Shown: in pieces, positions 26,069 to 34,902 of the stretch
Layout of the letters: each line of letters begins with the position of its first letter
Position numbering within the stretch: the first letter of the stretch is position 1
Assembly (NCBI RefSeq): GCF_011045035.1
Contig: NZ_JAALAA010000021.1
Location: forward strand, 27,616 to 91,615
Length of the DNA: 64,000 nt
Source: Nocardioides turkmenicus
Lineage (GTDB): Bacteria > Actinomycetota > Actinomycetes > Propionibacteriales > Nocardioidaceae
Direction: 5' to 3'
Translations under genes and position numbers: made by a program
The notes under the pieces: model-generated
Database searches by the model: none
What the model was told of the DNA's origin: nothing
What the model saw: the letters and a program-made list of their open reading frames with translations, nothing else

Positions 26069-27934
26069 TCAGCTCACCACGATCAGGGCCAGGGCAACGA
26101 GGACGGTGCCGCCTAGGACGGAGAGGGCATAGGAGCGTACGTAGCCGGTCTGCGCCTTGCGGAGCTCACCGGCGATCGCCGCCAGCGCGATCGGGCCACC
26201 GCTCATCAGGCCGTCGACGGCGTACTTGTCGGTCGCGAGGGTGCCGCGGGTGATCGCCATCCCGGGCGGGACGACGACGTCCTCGATGTGCGGGACCGGC
26301 AGGTAGCGGGTCGGCGCGGTCGTGGTCGGGCGGCGTCCGAAGACGAACCCGGCGGCCGCGACGCCGATCGCGACGACGACCACCGCGAGGACCGAGGTCG
26401 CCCAGACCGGGAGCGGACCGTGGTGCTCGGCGTGGCCGATCGCCACGACCGGCTCGAGCCAGTGCTCGATCCAGCCGCCGAGCGCGAAGACACCACCGAG
26501 GACCGACAGCGCGGCGAGGACGACGAGCGGCCCGGTCATGATCCGCGGCGACTCGTGCGGGTGTACGCCCTCGGGCCACCGCTTGCGGCCGAAGAAGGCG
26601 AGCATCATCAGGCGGGTCATGTAGAACGCGGTCACACCGGCGGCCAGGAGGGCGATGATGCCGACCAGCCAGCTCTCCGCGAAGGCGACCTCGAGGATCT
26701 TGTCCTTCGACCAGAAGCCGGCGAAACCGGGGAAGCCGATGATCGCCAGGTAGCCCATCGCGAAGGTCAGGAACGTGACCGGGAGCGCCCGGCTGAGGGC
26801 GCCGTAGTGCTTGAGGTTCACGTCGTCGTTCATGCCGTGCATCAGCGAGCCGGCCCCGAGGAACATGTTGGCCTTGAAGAAACCGTGGGTGAGCAGGTGG
26901 AAGATCGCGAACGCGTAGCCCGGCCCGCCGAGCCCGGCGGCGAGCATCATGTAGCCGATCTGGCTCATCGTCGAACCGGCCAGGACCTTCTTGATGTCGT
27001 CCTTCACGCAGCTCACCGCGGCACCCCAGATGATCGTCACCAGGGCGACGACCACGACCGCGGTCGAGGCGGCCTCGGCGGCGTCGAAGACCGCGCTGCT
27101 GCGGACGATGAGGTAGACGCCCGCGGTCACCATCGTCGCCGCGTGGATCAGTGCCGAGACCGGGGTCGGGCCCTCCATCGCGTCGAGCAGCCAGCCCTGC
27201 AGCGGCACCTGCGCGGACTTTCCGCAGGCGCCGACGAGCAGCAGGATGCCGAGCCAGTTGAGGGTCGTCGTGGACGTCTCGCTGATGTCGATCGCGGAGA
27301 AGGAGGTCGACCCGAAGGTGACGAAGCAGAGCGCGATCGCCAGCGAGAGCCCCATGTCGCCGACCCGGTTCATCACGAACGCCTTCTTGGCGGCAGCGGC
27401 CGCGGACGGCTTGTGCTGCCAGAAGCCGATCAGCAGGTAGGACGCCAGACCGACGCCCTCCCAGCCGAGGAAGAGGCCGACGTAGTTCTCCGCCAGCACC
27501 AGCATCAGCATCGCGGCGAGGAACAGGTTGAGGTAGCCGAAGAACCGGGCGCGCCGCTCGTCGTGGGCCATGTAGCCGACCGAGTAGACGTGGATCAGCG
27601 TGCCGACACCGGTGATGAGCAGCAGGAACAGGCTGGAGAGCTGGTCGTAGAGCAGGTCGAACCCGACGCTCAGGTCCCCGGTGTCGAACCAGGTGTAGAG
27701 GTGCTGGACGACCTGTCGGCTCTCCTCGTCGCGGCCGAGGGCGGCGATGAAGAGAACCAGGCTGACCACGAAGGACGCGCCGGCGAGGCCGACCGCGAGC
27801 CAGTGCCCGATCCGGTCGAAGAGTGCCGGCGCCAGCGGCCGCCCGATCAGGATCAGGGCGGCGCCGGCCAGAGGCAGCGCGATGACCAGCCAGAGCAGCG
27901 CGAAGACGCCGCCGGCCTCGACAGGAGTTACCAC
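26069..27934 (-). CDS. nuoL: NADH dehydrogenase subunit L
   Basis: 621-residue largest proton-channel subunit (ND5 family) with the long lateral helix at its C-terminus. GWEGVGLASYLLIGFW, LQGWLLDAMEGPTPVSALIH (20 residues) and DDIKKVLAGSTMSQIGYM are diagnostic. GTG start at 27934 overlaps nuoK by 7 bases. The region around residues 500-570 is a less conserved loop rich in Pro and Thr. Confidence 0.96.
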   Translation of the reverse strand: MVTPVEAGGVFALLWLVIALPLAGAALILIGRPLAPALFDRIGHWLAVGLAGASFVVSLVLFIAALGRDEESRQVVQHLYTWFDTGDLSVGFDLLYDQLSSLFLLLITGVGTLIHVYSVGYMAHDERRARFFGYLNLFLAAMLMLVLAENYVGLFLGWEGVGLASYLLIGFWQHKPSAAAAAKKAFVMNRVGDMGLSLAIALCFVTFGSTSFSAIDISETSTTTLNWLGILLLVGACGKSAQVPLQGWLLDAMEGPTPVSALIHAATMVTAGVYLIVRSSAVFDAAEAASTAVVVVALVTIIWGAAVSCVKDDIKKVLAGSTMSQIGYMMLAAGLGGPGYAFAIFHLLTHGFFKANMFLGAGSLMHGMNDDVNLKHYGALSRALPVTFLTFAMGYLAIIGFPGFAGFWSKDKILEVAFAESWLVGIIALLAAGVTAFYMTRLMMLAFFGRKRWPEGVHPHESPRIMTGPLVVLAALSVLGGVFALGGWIEHWLEPVVAIGHAEHHGPLPVWATSVLAVVVVAIGVAAAGFVFGRRPTTTAPTRYLPVPHIEDVVVPPGMAITRGTLATDKYAVDGLMSGGPIALAAIAGELRKAQTGYVRSYALSVLGGTVLVALALIVVS

Positions 27935-28233
27935 TTGAGCATCCTTGGCTCGTCGACCGAAGCCGTGTTTCTGGTGCGGAAGATGGTCATGATGATCGCC
28001 AGCCCGACGACCACCTCAGCGGCCGCGACGACCATCACGAAGAACGCCGTCACCTGCCCGTCGAGGTTGCCGTGCATCCGGCTGAACGCCACCAGGGCCA
28101 GGTTGGCCGCGTTGAGCATGAGCTCGACGCACATGAAGACGACGATCGCGTTGCGCCTGGTCAGCACGCCGATCGTGCCGATCGTGAAGAGGATGGCGGA
28201 CAAGATGACGTACGCCGTGGTGTTGTCTGTCAT
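27928..28233 (-). CDS. nuoK: NADH dehydrogenase subunit K
   Basis: 101-residue three-helix subunit (ND4L family). Conserved VFMCVELMLNAANLALVAF contains the intramembrane Glu, and VVAAAEVVVGLAIIMTIFR the second one. Overlaps nuoJ and nuoL by 4 and 7 bases. Confidence 0.96.
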   Translation of the reverse strand: MTDNTTAYVILSAILFTIGTIGVLTRRNAIVVFMCVELMLNAANLALVAFSRMHGNLDGQVTAFFVMVVAAAEVVVGLAIIMTIFRTRNTASVDEPRMLKW

Positions 28234-28946
28234 TCGCCCTGCCCCTCGTCACCCGTTCCGTTCGAGGCCCCTCCGGCGAGGATGGCCGGGACCGACTTCT
28301 TGCTCTGCGACCCGTCCGGCAGGAGCGCCGGGGTGTCGTTGCTGTTGTGGCGCGCGAAGGTGCCCGGTGGGGGCAGCGGGCCGAGGTGCTTGCCGCTCTT
28401 GGCGTAGTCGGCGACCCGCTTCCGGGCCAGGTCGGTCTGGCTCTGCTTCGGGTCGATCCGCTCGCGGTGGGCCAGCACCATCGCACCGATCGCCGCCGTG
28501 ATCAGCAGCGCGCTGGTCGCCTCGAAGGCGATCACGTAGCGGGAGAAGAGCAGGTCGGCGAGACGGTGTACGTTGCCACCCTCGTTGGCGCTGGACAGCC
28601 CGCGCATCGTGGCGATGCTCGCCTGGCCGACGCCGGCGATGAGGGTCGCCCCGAGACCGATGCCGAGCAGAGCCGCGAGCACCTTCTGTCCGGCGATCGT
28701 CTCCTTCAGCGTGTCGGAGGTGTCGACACCGACCAGCATGATCACGAACAGGAACAGCATCAGGATCGCACCGGTGTAGACCACGATCTGCACCGCGAAG
28801 AGGAACGGCGCCTCCAGCGTCGCGTAGATCATCGCCAGGCCGATCATCACCACCGCCAGCGACAGCGCGGCGTGCACGGGCTTGCGCGCGAACAGCAGTC
28901 CCAGCGCCGCGATCACTGTGACCGAGGCGAGGATCACGAAGCTCAT
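28230..28946 (-). CDS. nuoJ: NADH dehydrogenase subunit J
   Basis: 238-residue five-helix subunit (ND6 family) with FLFAVQIVVYTGAILMLFLF, its hallmark helix 3 that contains the pi-bulge region in known structures. The C-terminal 60 residues after ATSALLITAAIGAMVL are a hydrophilic Ser/Gly/Pro-rich tail common in actinobacteria. The ATG at 28946 overlaps the nuoI stop; open sequence upstream lies over nuoI and is not coding in this frame. Confidence 0.94.
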   Translation of the reverse strand: MSFVILASVTVIAALGLLFARKPVHAALSLAVVMIGLAMIYATLEAPFLFAVQIVVYTGAILMLFLFVIMLVGVDTSDTLKETIAGQKVLAALLGIGLGATLIAGVGQASIATMRGLSSANEGGNVHRLADLLFSRYVIAFEATSALLITAAIGAMVLAHRERIDPKQSQTDLARKRVADYAKSGKHLGPLPPPGTFARHNSNDTPALLPDGSQSKKSVPAILAGGASNGTGDEGQGE

Positions 28947-29482
28947 CGGATGGTCTCCTTGGGCTCCGGCGCGTAGTAGGAGGTGTCGTCGTTGCCGAGG
29001 AACATCGGGTGGGGAGGCGCCTCCATCCCGTCCTCGAGCGGCGCGAGCAGATCCTGCTTCTCGTAGATCAGGCTCTCGCGCGTGGTGTCGGCGAGCTCGT
29101 AGTCGTTGGTCATCGTCAGCGCCCGCGTCGGGCAGGCCTCGATGCACAGCCCGCACAGGATGCAGCGCAGGTAGTTGATCTGGTAGACGCGGCCGTAACG
29201 CTCCCCTGGCGAGTAGCGCTCCTCCTCGGTGTTCTCCGCGCCCTCGACGTAGATCGCGTCGGCCGGGCAGGCCCAGGCGCACAGCTCGCAGCCGACGCAC
29301 TTCTCCAGGCCGTCAGGGTGCCGGTTGAGCTGGTGGCGGCCGTGGAACCGCTCCTCGGTCGGCTCCTTCTGCTGCGGGTACTGCTCGGTGACCGGCTTCT
29401 TGAACTGCGTCCCGAACGTCACCGCGAACCCGCTGACCGGGTCCCAGAAACGCTCCTTGAACGTGCGGTCGTCGTTGCTCAC
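28943..29482 (-). CDS. nuoI: NADH dehydrogenase subunit I
   Basis: 179-residue peripheral-arm subunit carrying two [4Fe-4S] clusters (N6a, N6b). The motifs CVGCELCAWACPADAI and CILCGLCIEACPTRAL supply all eight cysteines. N-terminal residues include GFAVTFGTQFKKPVTEQYP. GTG start at 29482, overlapping nuoH by 4 bases. Confidence 0.96.
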   Translation of the reverse strand: MSNDDRTFKERFWDPVSGFAVTFGTQFKKPVTEQYPQQKEPTEERFHGRHQLNRHPDGLEKCVGCELCAWACPADAIYVEGAENTEEERYSPGERYGRVYQINYLRCILCGLCIEACPTRALTMTNDYELADTTRESLIYEKQDLLAPLEDGMEAPPHPMFLGNDDTSYYAPEPKETIR

Positions 29483-30765
29483 TTTGCCTCCTCAGGAGAG
29501 GGAAGAATGCGTACGCCGTTGGCGCTCGCCGGCGGCCCGAACACCAGTGGCTGGGCGGCACCTCGTACGGCCCCGCCCTGCGGCAGCGCGGGTGTGGGGA
29601 AGCCGCCGGCCGGGGTGGTGACCTGGGCCTCCTTCTCCGGGAGCCGGTTGAGGAAGCCGAGCACGACGACCGCCGTGACCGCCAGGCCGAAGCCGAAGAG
29701 GAACCAGTTGGGGCTGAAGCCGCCCTCGATCGCGGTCATCTTGATCACCGCGACGACGACGATCCAGGCGAGGCTCGCCGGCAGCAGCACCTTCCAGCCC
29801 AGCGACATGAACTGGTCGTAGCGCAGTCGCGGCAGGGTGCCGCGCAGCCAGATGAAGACCCAGATGAAGAAGAACATCTTCAGGAAGAACCACAGCACCG
29901 GCCAGTAGCCCTCGTTGGCGCCGGCCCAGATCGTGCCGAGGCCGAGCGGTGCCCGCCAGCCGCCGAGGAACAGCGTCGTGGCGAGCGCGCTGACCGTGGC
30001 CATGTTGATGTATTCGGCCAGGAAGAAGAGCGCGAACTTCAGGCTGGAGTATTCGGTGTGGAAACCACCGACCAGCTCACCCTCGGCCTCGGGGAGGTCG
30101 AACGGCGCACGGTTGGTCTCGCCGACCATCGAGATGCAGTAGATGAGGAAGGACGGCAGCAGCAGGGCGCCGAACCACCAGTCCTCCTGGGCCGCGACGA
30201 TCTGGCTCGTGGACAGGCTGCCGGCCATCAGGAAGACGGTGACCAGCGCCAGGCCCATCGACACCTCGTAGGAGATCATCTGAGCGCTGGAACGGAGCCC
30301 GCCGAGCAGCGAGTACGTCGAGCCGGAGGCCCAGCCGCCGAGCACGATGCCGTAGATGCCGATGCTGGCGATCGCCATCACGAACAGCACCGCGACCGGC
30401 ATGTCGGTCAGCTGCAGCGGCGTCTCGACGCCGAAGAAGTTGACCTCCGGACCGAACGGGATCACCGAGAACGTCACGAACGCCGGCACGCACGCCAGGA
30501 TCGGCGCGGTGATGAAGACGATCTTGTCGGCCTTCTCCGGGGTCAGGTCCTCCTTGAGCGCCAGCTTCACGCCGTCGGCGAGGGACTGCAGCAGACCGAA
30601 CGGTCCGTGCCGGTTCGGGCCGATGCGGTGCTGCATCCGGGCCACGACCTTGCGCTCCCACCAGATGTTGAACAGCGTCAGCACGACGCACACCACGAAG
30701 ACCAGCAGGACCTTGATGGCGATGATCCACCACGGGTCCTGGCCGAACTGCTCCAGCCCGTTCAC
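29479..30765 (-). CDS. nuoH: NADH dehydrogenase subunit H
   Basis: 428-residue membrane subunit at the quinone site (ND1 family), about eight helices. KVVARMQHRIGPNRHGPFG and SMVGETNRAPFDLPEAEGEL (20 residues) are invariant hallmarks. GTG at 30765 overlaps nuoG by 4 bases. The C-terminal ~60 residues after NRLPEKEAQ form a Pro/Gly-rich extension not found in short homologues. Confidence 0.96.
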   Translation of the reverse strand: MNGLEQFGQDPWWIIAIKVLLVFVVCVVLTLFNIWWERKVVARMQHRIGPNRHGPFGLLQSLADGVKLALKEDLTPEKADKIVFITAPILACVPAFVTFSVIPFGPEVNFFGVETPLQLTDMPVAVLFVMAIASIGIYGIVLGGWASGSTYSLLGGLRSSAQMISYEVSMGLALVTVFLMAGSLSTSQIVAAQEDWWFGALLLPSFLIYCISMVGETNRAPFDLPEAEGELVGGFHTEYSSLKFALFFLAEYINMATVSALATTLFLGGWRAPLGLGTIWAGANEGYWPVLWFFLKMFFFIWVFIWLRGTLPRLRYDQFMSLGWKVLLPASLAWIVVVAVIKMTAIEGGFSPNWFLFGFGLAVTAVVVLGFLNRLPEKEAQVTTPAGGFPTPALPQGGAVRGAAQPLVFGPPASANGVRILPSPEEAK

Positions 30766-32957
30766 TGCTCTGCCCCCTCGATGGTCACCGTCGAGCCCGG
30801 CGAGGCGAGGTCCGCCCAGACGCCGCGCCCGAAGCTGTTCGTCGGCACCCACACGGTGTTGTCGGCCAGCTCCGCCGGGAGCGCCGGGAGCGTCCAGCTC
30901 CCGCGGTCACCGGCGATCGTCACGACGTCACCGACCTTCTCGTGGAGCGCTGCCGGGATGCGTACGAATGCCGGCCGTGCGGTCGCCGCCAGCGCCTTGT
31001 CGCCCCGCTGCAGCGTCCCGTTGTCGAGCATCAGGCGCCAGGTGGCCAGGCGGAGCCCCGCCGAGTCGGTCGTTGTGGCGGCCGAGTCGGTAGTTGTGGG
31101 TGACGATTCGACAGTTTCGTCCGCCACTTCTGCGGACTCGGCGTCCAGAGGTGAGAACTCGGCGGTGATGTGGGCGAGCACCTCGGCGTCGGAGTAGGCC
31201 GCGGGCTTGTCGAAGACCTTCTCGAACGGGCGGCGGCGCCCTTCCCAGGTCACGAAGGTGCCGGCCTTCTCGGAGGCGGTGGCGACGGGGAGTACGACGT
31301 CCGCGCGCTCGGTCACGGCGGTGACCCGCTGCTCGAGGCTGACCACGAAACCGGCCTGGTCGAGGGCGGCCAGGAACGCAGCCGGGTCGGCGGTGTCGTC
31401 GGGGTCGACGCCGGCCACGACGAGGGCGTCGAGGCCGCTGCGCACGATGCCGTCGGCGTCGAGACCACCTTCGCCCGGGAGCAGGTCGGCCTCGACCGCG
31501 CCCCGGTCGCCGGCGCGACGCGGAACCCAGGCGAGCCTGGCGCCGGTGCGGTCGGCGAGGTCGGCCGCGGCGGAGTAGGCGCCGGGGCTGGTCGCCAGCC
31601 GCTCGCCGACCAGGATCACCGAGGCCTCGGTGACCCCGTTGACCTGCGACAACGCGTCCTTCTCCGCACCAGGAGCGGTCAGCACGACCTCGGCCCCGAG
31701 CTTGCGGGAGCCCTCGGAGGCGTACGCGCTCAGGGCGGTGATCCGCAGACCCTTCCGGTTGGCCTTGCGCAGGCGCAGGAAGAGCGTGCCGGCCTCGTCC
31801 TCGGGCTCGAGGCCGACGAGGACGACGTGGTCGGCAGCGTCGAGGTCGGCGTAGGTGACGCTCGTCCCCGCCACCCGCGAGCGCAGGAAGTCTGTCTCCT
31901 CCGCCGACAGCGGGCGGGCGCGGAAGTCGATGTGCGGCGTACGCAGCGTGTCCCGCGCGAACGAAGCGTAGGCCTTCGCGTCCTCCAGCGTCAGCCGGCC
32001 ACCGGGCAGCACGCCCACCGAGCCGGCAGCGGCCAGACCGGCGGCGGCGACGGCGACGGCCTCCAACCAGGACGCCGGCCGGAGCTCGCCGTCCTCACGG
32101 ACCATCGGCGAGGTGAGCCGGTCGCGGACGGCGTAGCGGAAGGCGAAGCGGTCCTTGTCGGAGATCCACTCCTCGTTGACCTCCGGGTCGTTGCCGGCCA
32201 GGCGGCGCATGACCTTGCCACGGCGGTGGTCGATGCGGATCGCGGCGCCGCAGGCGTCGTGCTCGGCGACACCGGGCGTGGAGACCAGGTCGAACGGGCG
32301 AGCCCGGAAGCGGTAGTCGTCAGAAGTCAGCGCACCGACCGGGCAGATCTGGATGACGTTGCCGGAGAAGTAGGACGAGAACGGCTTGTCCTCGGCGATG
32401 CCGATCTGCTGCTGCGCGCCGCGTTGGATCAGCGCGATCCCCGGGTCGCCCGGGATCTCGGCGGCGAAGCGGGTGCAGCGCTGGCAGACGATGCAGCGCT
32501 CACGGTCGAGCAGCACGTTCGGCGAGAGGTTGATGGGCTTGGGGAACGTACGCTTCGTCCCCTCGAACCGGGTCTCCCCCTGCCCGTGGGACATGGCCTG
32601 GTTCTGCAGCGGGCACTCGCCGCCCTTGTCGCACACCGGGCAGTCCAGCGGGTGGTTGACCAGGAGAAACTCCATGATCCCGTGCTGCGCCTTCACGGCC
32701 GTGGAGTTCTGCGTCTCCACCACCATGCCCTCGGCGACCGGGATCGTGCAGGAGGCCTGCGGCTTCGGGAACCCGCGGCCGTTGCCGGCGTCGGGGATGT
32801 CGACCAGGCACTGCCGACAGGCGCCGACCGGGGCCAGCAGCGGGTGGTCGCAGAAGCGCGGGATCTCGATCCCGGCCTCCTCGGCGGCCCGGATCACGAG
32901 CGTCCCCTCGGGGACCGTGACGTCGGCGCCGTCGATCTTGAGAGTTACGTCGCTCAT
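30762..32957 (-). CDS. nuoG: NADH dehydrogenase subunit G
   Basis: 731-residue iron-sulfur subunit. The [2Fe-2S] site uses CDHPLLAPVGACRQCLVDI, the next cluster HPLDCPVCDKGGECPLQ, then CIVCQRCTRF and CPVGAL, followed by a molybdopterin-oxidoreductase-like domain. The ATG at 32957 overlaps nuoF by 4 bases; an ATG 15 bases upstream is less likely. Around residues 618-645 there is an acidic Thr/Ser/Asp-rich linker with a repeated heptad TTTDSA(A/G), encoded by two 21-bp repeats at 31060-31100. Confidence 0.95.
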   Translation of the reverse strand: MSDVTLKIDGADVTVPEGTLVIRAAEEAGIEIPRFCDHPLLAPVGACRQCLVDIPDAGNGRGFPKPQASCTIPVAEGMVVETQNSTAVKAQHGIMEFLLVNHPLDCPVCDKGGECPLQNQAMSHGQGETRFEGTKRTFPKPINLSPNVLLDRERCIVCQRCTRFAAEIPGDPGIALIQRGAQQQIGIAEDKPFSSYFSGNVIQICPVGALTSDDYRFRARPFDLVSTPGVAEHDACGAAIRIDHRRGKVMRRLAGNDPEVNEEWISDKDRFAFRYAVRDRLTSPMVREDGELRPASWLEAVAVAAAGLAAAGSVGVLPGGRLTLEDAKAYASFARDTLRTPHIDFRARPLSAEETDFLRSRVAGTSVTYADLDAADHVVLVGLEPEDEAGTLFLRLRKANRKGLRITALSAYASEGSRKLGAEVVLTAPGAEKDALSQVNGVTEASVILVGERLATSPGAYSAAADLADRTGARLAWVPRRAGDRGAVEADLLPGEGGLDADGIVRSGLDALVVAGVDPDDTADPAAFLAALDQAGFVVSLEQRVTAVTERADVVLPVATASEKAGTFVTWEGRRRPFEKVFDKPAAYSDAEVLAHITAEFSPLDAESAEVADETVESSPTTTDSAATTTDSAGLRLATWRLMLDNGTLQRGDKALAATARPAFVRIPAALHEKVGDVVTIAGDRGSWTLPALPAELADNTVWVPTNSFGRGVWADLASPGSTVTIEGAEQ
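31060..31100. repeat. Two 21-bp tandem repeats inside nuoG
   Basis: GCCGAGTCGGTCGTTGTGG at 31060 and GCCGAGTCGGTAGTTGTGG at 31081. The GCCGAGTCGG half is the same decamer that builds the nested palindromes at 3.6 and 39.1 kb. In NuoG it encodes an acidic linker. Confidence 0.75.
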
Positions 32958-34264
32958 TTCGACTCCGCCCATGCAGTCGACGCGGCCGGATCGAACGGGC
33001 AGCCGCCCTGCTCGAGGTGGGCCAGGTATTCGTCTCGGAAGTACTTGATCGAAGAGGTGATCGGGCTCGTCGCACCATCACCCAGCGCGCAGAACGAGCG
33101 GCCGAGGATGTTGTCGCACTGGTCGAGCAGCAGATCGAGGTCCTCGGGCTTGCCGTCACCCTTCTCCAGCCGCTCCAGCACCTGCACCAGCCACCAGGTG
33201 CCCTCCCGGCACGGTGTGCACTTGCCGCACGACTCGTGCTTGTAGAACTCCGTCCATCGCAGCACCGCGCGCACCACGCACACCGAGTCGTCGAAGATCT
33301 GCAGCGCGCGGGTGCCGAGCATCGAACCGGCCGCAGCCACACCTTCGAAGTCCAGCGGCACGTCCAGGTGCTCCTGGGTGAACAACGGCGTCGAGGAGCC
33401 GCCCGGGGTCCAGAACTTCAGCTCGTGCCCCTCGCGTACGCCACCGGCCAGCTCGATCAGCTTGCGCAGGGTGATGCCGAGCGGGGCCTCGTACTGGCCA
33501 GGCTTCTTGACGTGTCCAGACAGCGAGAAGATGCCGACGCCGGCCGACTTCTCGGTGCCCATCCCGGCGAACCAGGAGGCGCCGTTCTTCACGATCGCCG
33601 GCACCGAGGCGATCGACTCGGCGTTGTTGATCACGGTCGGGCTCGCGTAGAGACCGGCGACGGCCGGGAACGGCGGACGCAGCCTCGGCTGCCCGCGGCG
33701 CCCCTCGAGCGAGTCGAGCAGCGCGGTCTCCTCGCCGCAGATGTAGGCCCCGGCGCCCGCGTGGACGACCAGTTCGAGGTCGTAGCCGGAGCCGTGGATG
33801 TTCGTGCCGAGGTGGCCGGCCTCGTACGCCTCACGGACCGCGGCCTGCAGCCGCCGGATCACGTGCAGCACCTCGCCGCGTACGTAGATGAAGGCACGCT
33901 CCGCACGGATGGCGTAGGAGGAGATGATCACGCCCTCGACCAGGGTGTGGGGCGAGGCCATCATCAGCGGGATGTCCTTGCAGGTGCCCGGCTCGGACTC
34001 GTCGGCGTTGACCACGAGGTAGCGCGGCTTGGGGTTCTCCGGGTCTGCCGGCGGCAGGAAGCCCCACTTCACGCCGGTCGGGAAGCCGGCGCCGCCGCGG
34101 CCGCGGAGACCGGAGTCCTTGACCGCGGTCTGTACGTCCTCGGGCGCCATCCCGAGCGCGATGTCGAGCGCCTCGTAGCCGCCGGTGGCGGCATAGGCGG
34201 ACAGCGTCCAGGCCCGCTCGTCGGCCCAGTTGGCGGTCAGGACCGGGGTCAGGGTGTCGGTCAT
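32954..34264 (-). CDS. nuoF: NADH dehydrogenase subunit F
   Basis: 436-residue NADH- and FMN-binding subunit. GLRGRGGAGFPTGVKWGF binds FMN/NADH, GAYICGEETALLDSLEGRRG (20 residues) is the second nucleotide region, and ESCGKCTPCREG with a later Cys bind cluster N3. Start ATG at 34264, overlapping nuoE by 4 bases. Confidence 0.97.
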   Translation of the reverse strand: MTDTLTPVLTANWADERAWTLSAYAATGGYEALDIALGMAPEDVQTAVKDSGLRGRGGAGFPTGVKWGFLPPADPENPKPRYLVVNADESEPGTCKDIPLMMASPHTLVEGVIISSYAIRAERAFIYVRGEVLHVIRRLQAAVREAYEAGHLGTNIHGSGYDLELVVHAGAGAYICGEETALLDSLEGRRGQPRLRPPFPAVAGLYASPTVINNAESIASVPAIVKNGASWFAGMGTEKSAGVGIFSLSGHVKKPGQYEAPLGITLRKLIELAGGVREGHELKFWTPGGSSTPLFTQEHLDVPLDFEGVAAAGSMLGTRALQIFDDSVCVVRAVLRWTEFYKHESCGKCTPCREGTWWLVQVLERLEKGDGKPEDLDLLLDQCDNILGRSFCALGDGATSPITSSIKYFRDEYLAHLEQGGCPFDPAASTAWAESK

Positions 34265-34902
34265 GCCTCCGGCGCCTTCCAGTCGTTGTCCTTGGCCAGT
34301 CGCAGACCGGCCTGGGAAGCCTCACCCGACGCGGGCCCCTCGTCGACGAGCCCGTCCTCGAAGCCGGCGAGCACCCGCTCGGCCTCGCGCCAGCTCGTGA
34401 TCCGCGCCCCGCGCGAGGCCACGACCTCGCGGCCTTCCCGCAGGTCCTCCACCAGCTGGAGCGCCGACTCCGGCGTCTGGTTGTCGAAGAACTCCCAGTT
34501 GACCATCACCACGGGCGCGTAGTCGCAGGCCGCGTTGCACTCGATGTGCTCGAGCGTGATGCTGCCGTCCGCCGTCGTCTCGTCGTTGCCCACCTCGAGC
34601 TTCTCGCGCAGGCACGCGAAGATCTCGTCGCCGCCCATGACGGCGCAGAGCGTGTTGGTGCAGACACCGACATGGTGCTTCCCGACGGGATGACGCTTGT
34701 ACATCGTGTAGAAGGTCGCCACCCCGCTCACCTCGGCGGGCGTGAGGCCGAGGACGTCGGCACAGGCCTGGATGCCTTCGGGGGTGACCCGGCCCTCCAC
34801 CGACTGCACCAGGTGGAGCATCGGCAGCAGCCCGGAACGGGCCTGCGGATAGCGGGCCGCGATCTCCCGCAGCTCGTCGAATGTCTCCGGAGCCAAGCTC
34901 AT
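34261..34902 (-). CDS. nuoE: NADH dehydrogenase subunit E
   Basis: 213-residue thioredoxin-fold subunit with the [2Fe-2S] cluster N1a: GVCTNTLCAVMGG and ECNAACDYAPVVMVN provide the four cysteines. ATG at 34902 overlaps the nuoD stop by 4 bases. The last ~40 residues (VLAGFEDGLVDEG onward) extend beyond the fold and are low in complexity. Confidence 0.96.
   Translation of the reverse strand: MSLAPETFDELREIAARYPQARSGLLPMLHLVQSVEGRVTPEGIQACADVLGLTPAEVSGVATFYTMYKRHPVGKHHVGVCTNTLCAVMGGDEIFACLREKLEVGNDETTADGSITLEHIECNAACDYAPVVMVNWEFFDNQTPESALQLVEDLREGREVVASRGARITSWREAERVLAGFEDGLVDEGPASGEASQAGLRLAKDNDWKAPEA

Noticed and set aside
26288..28501. Plus-strand open frame opposite nuoL-nuoK-nuoJ
   Set aside because: Spans several real genes on the other strand; Arg/Asp/Glu-rich shadow.
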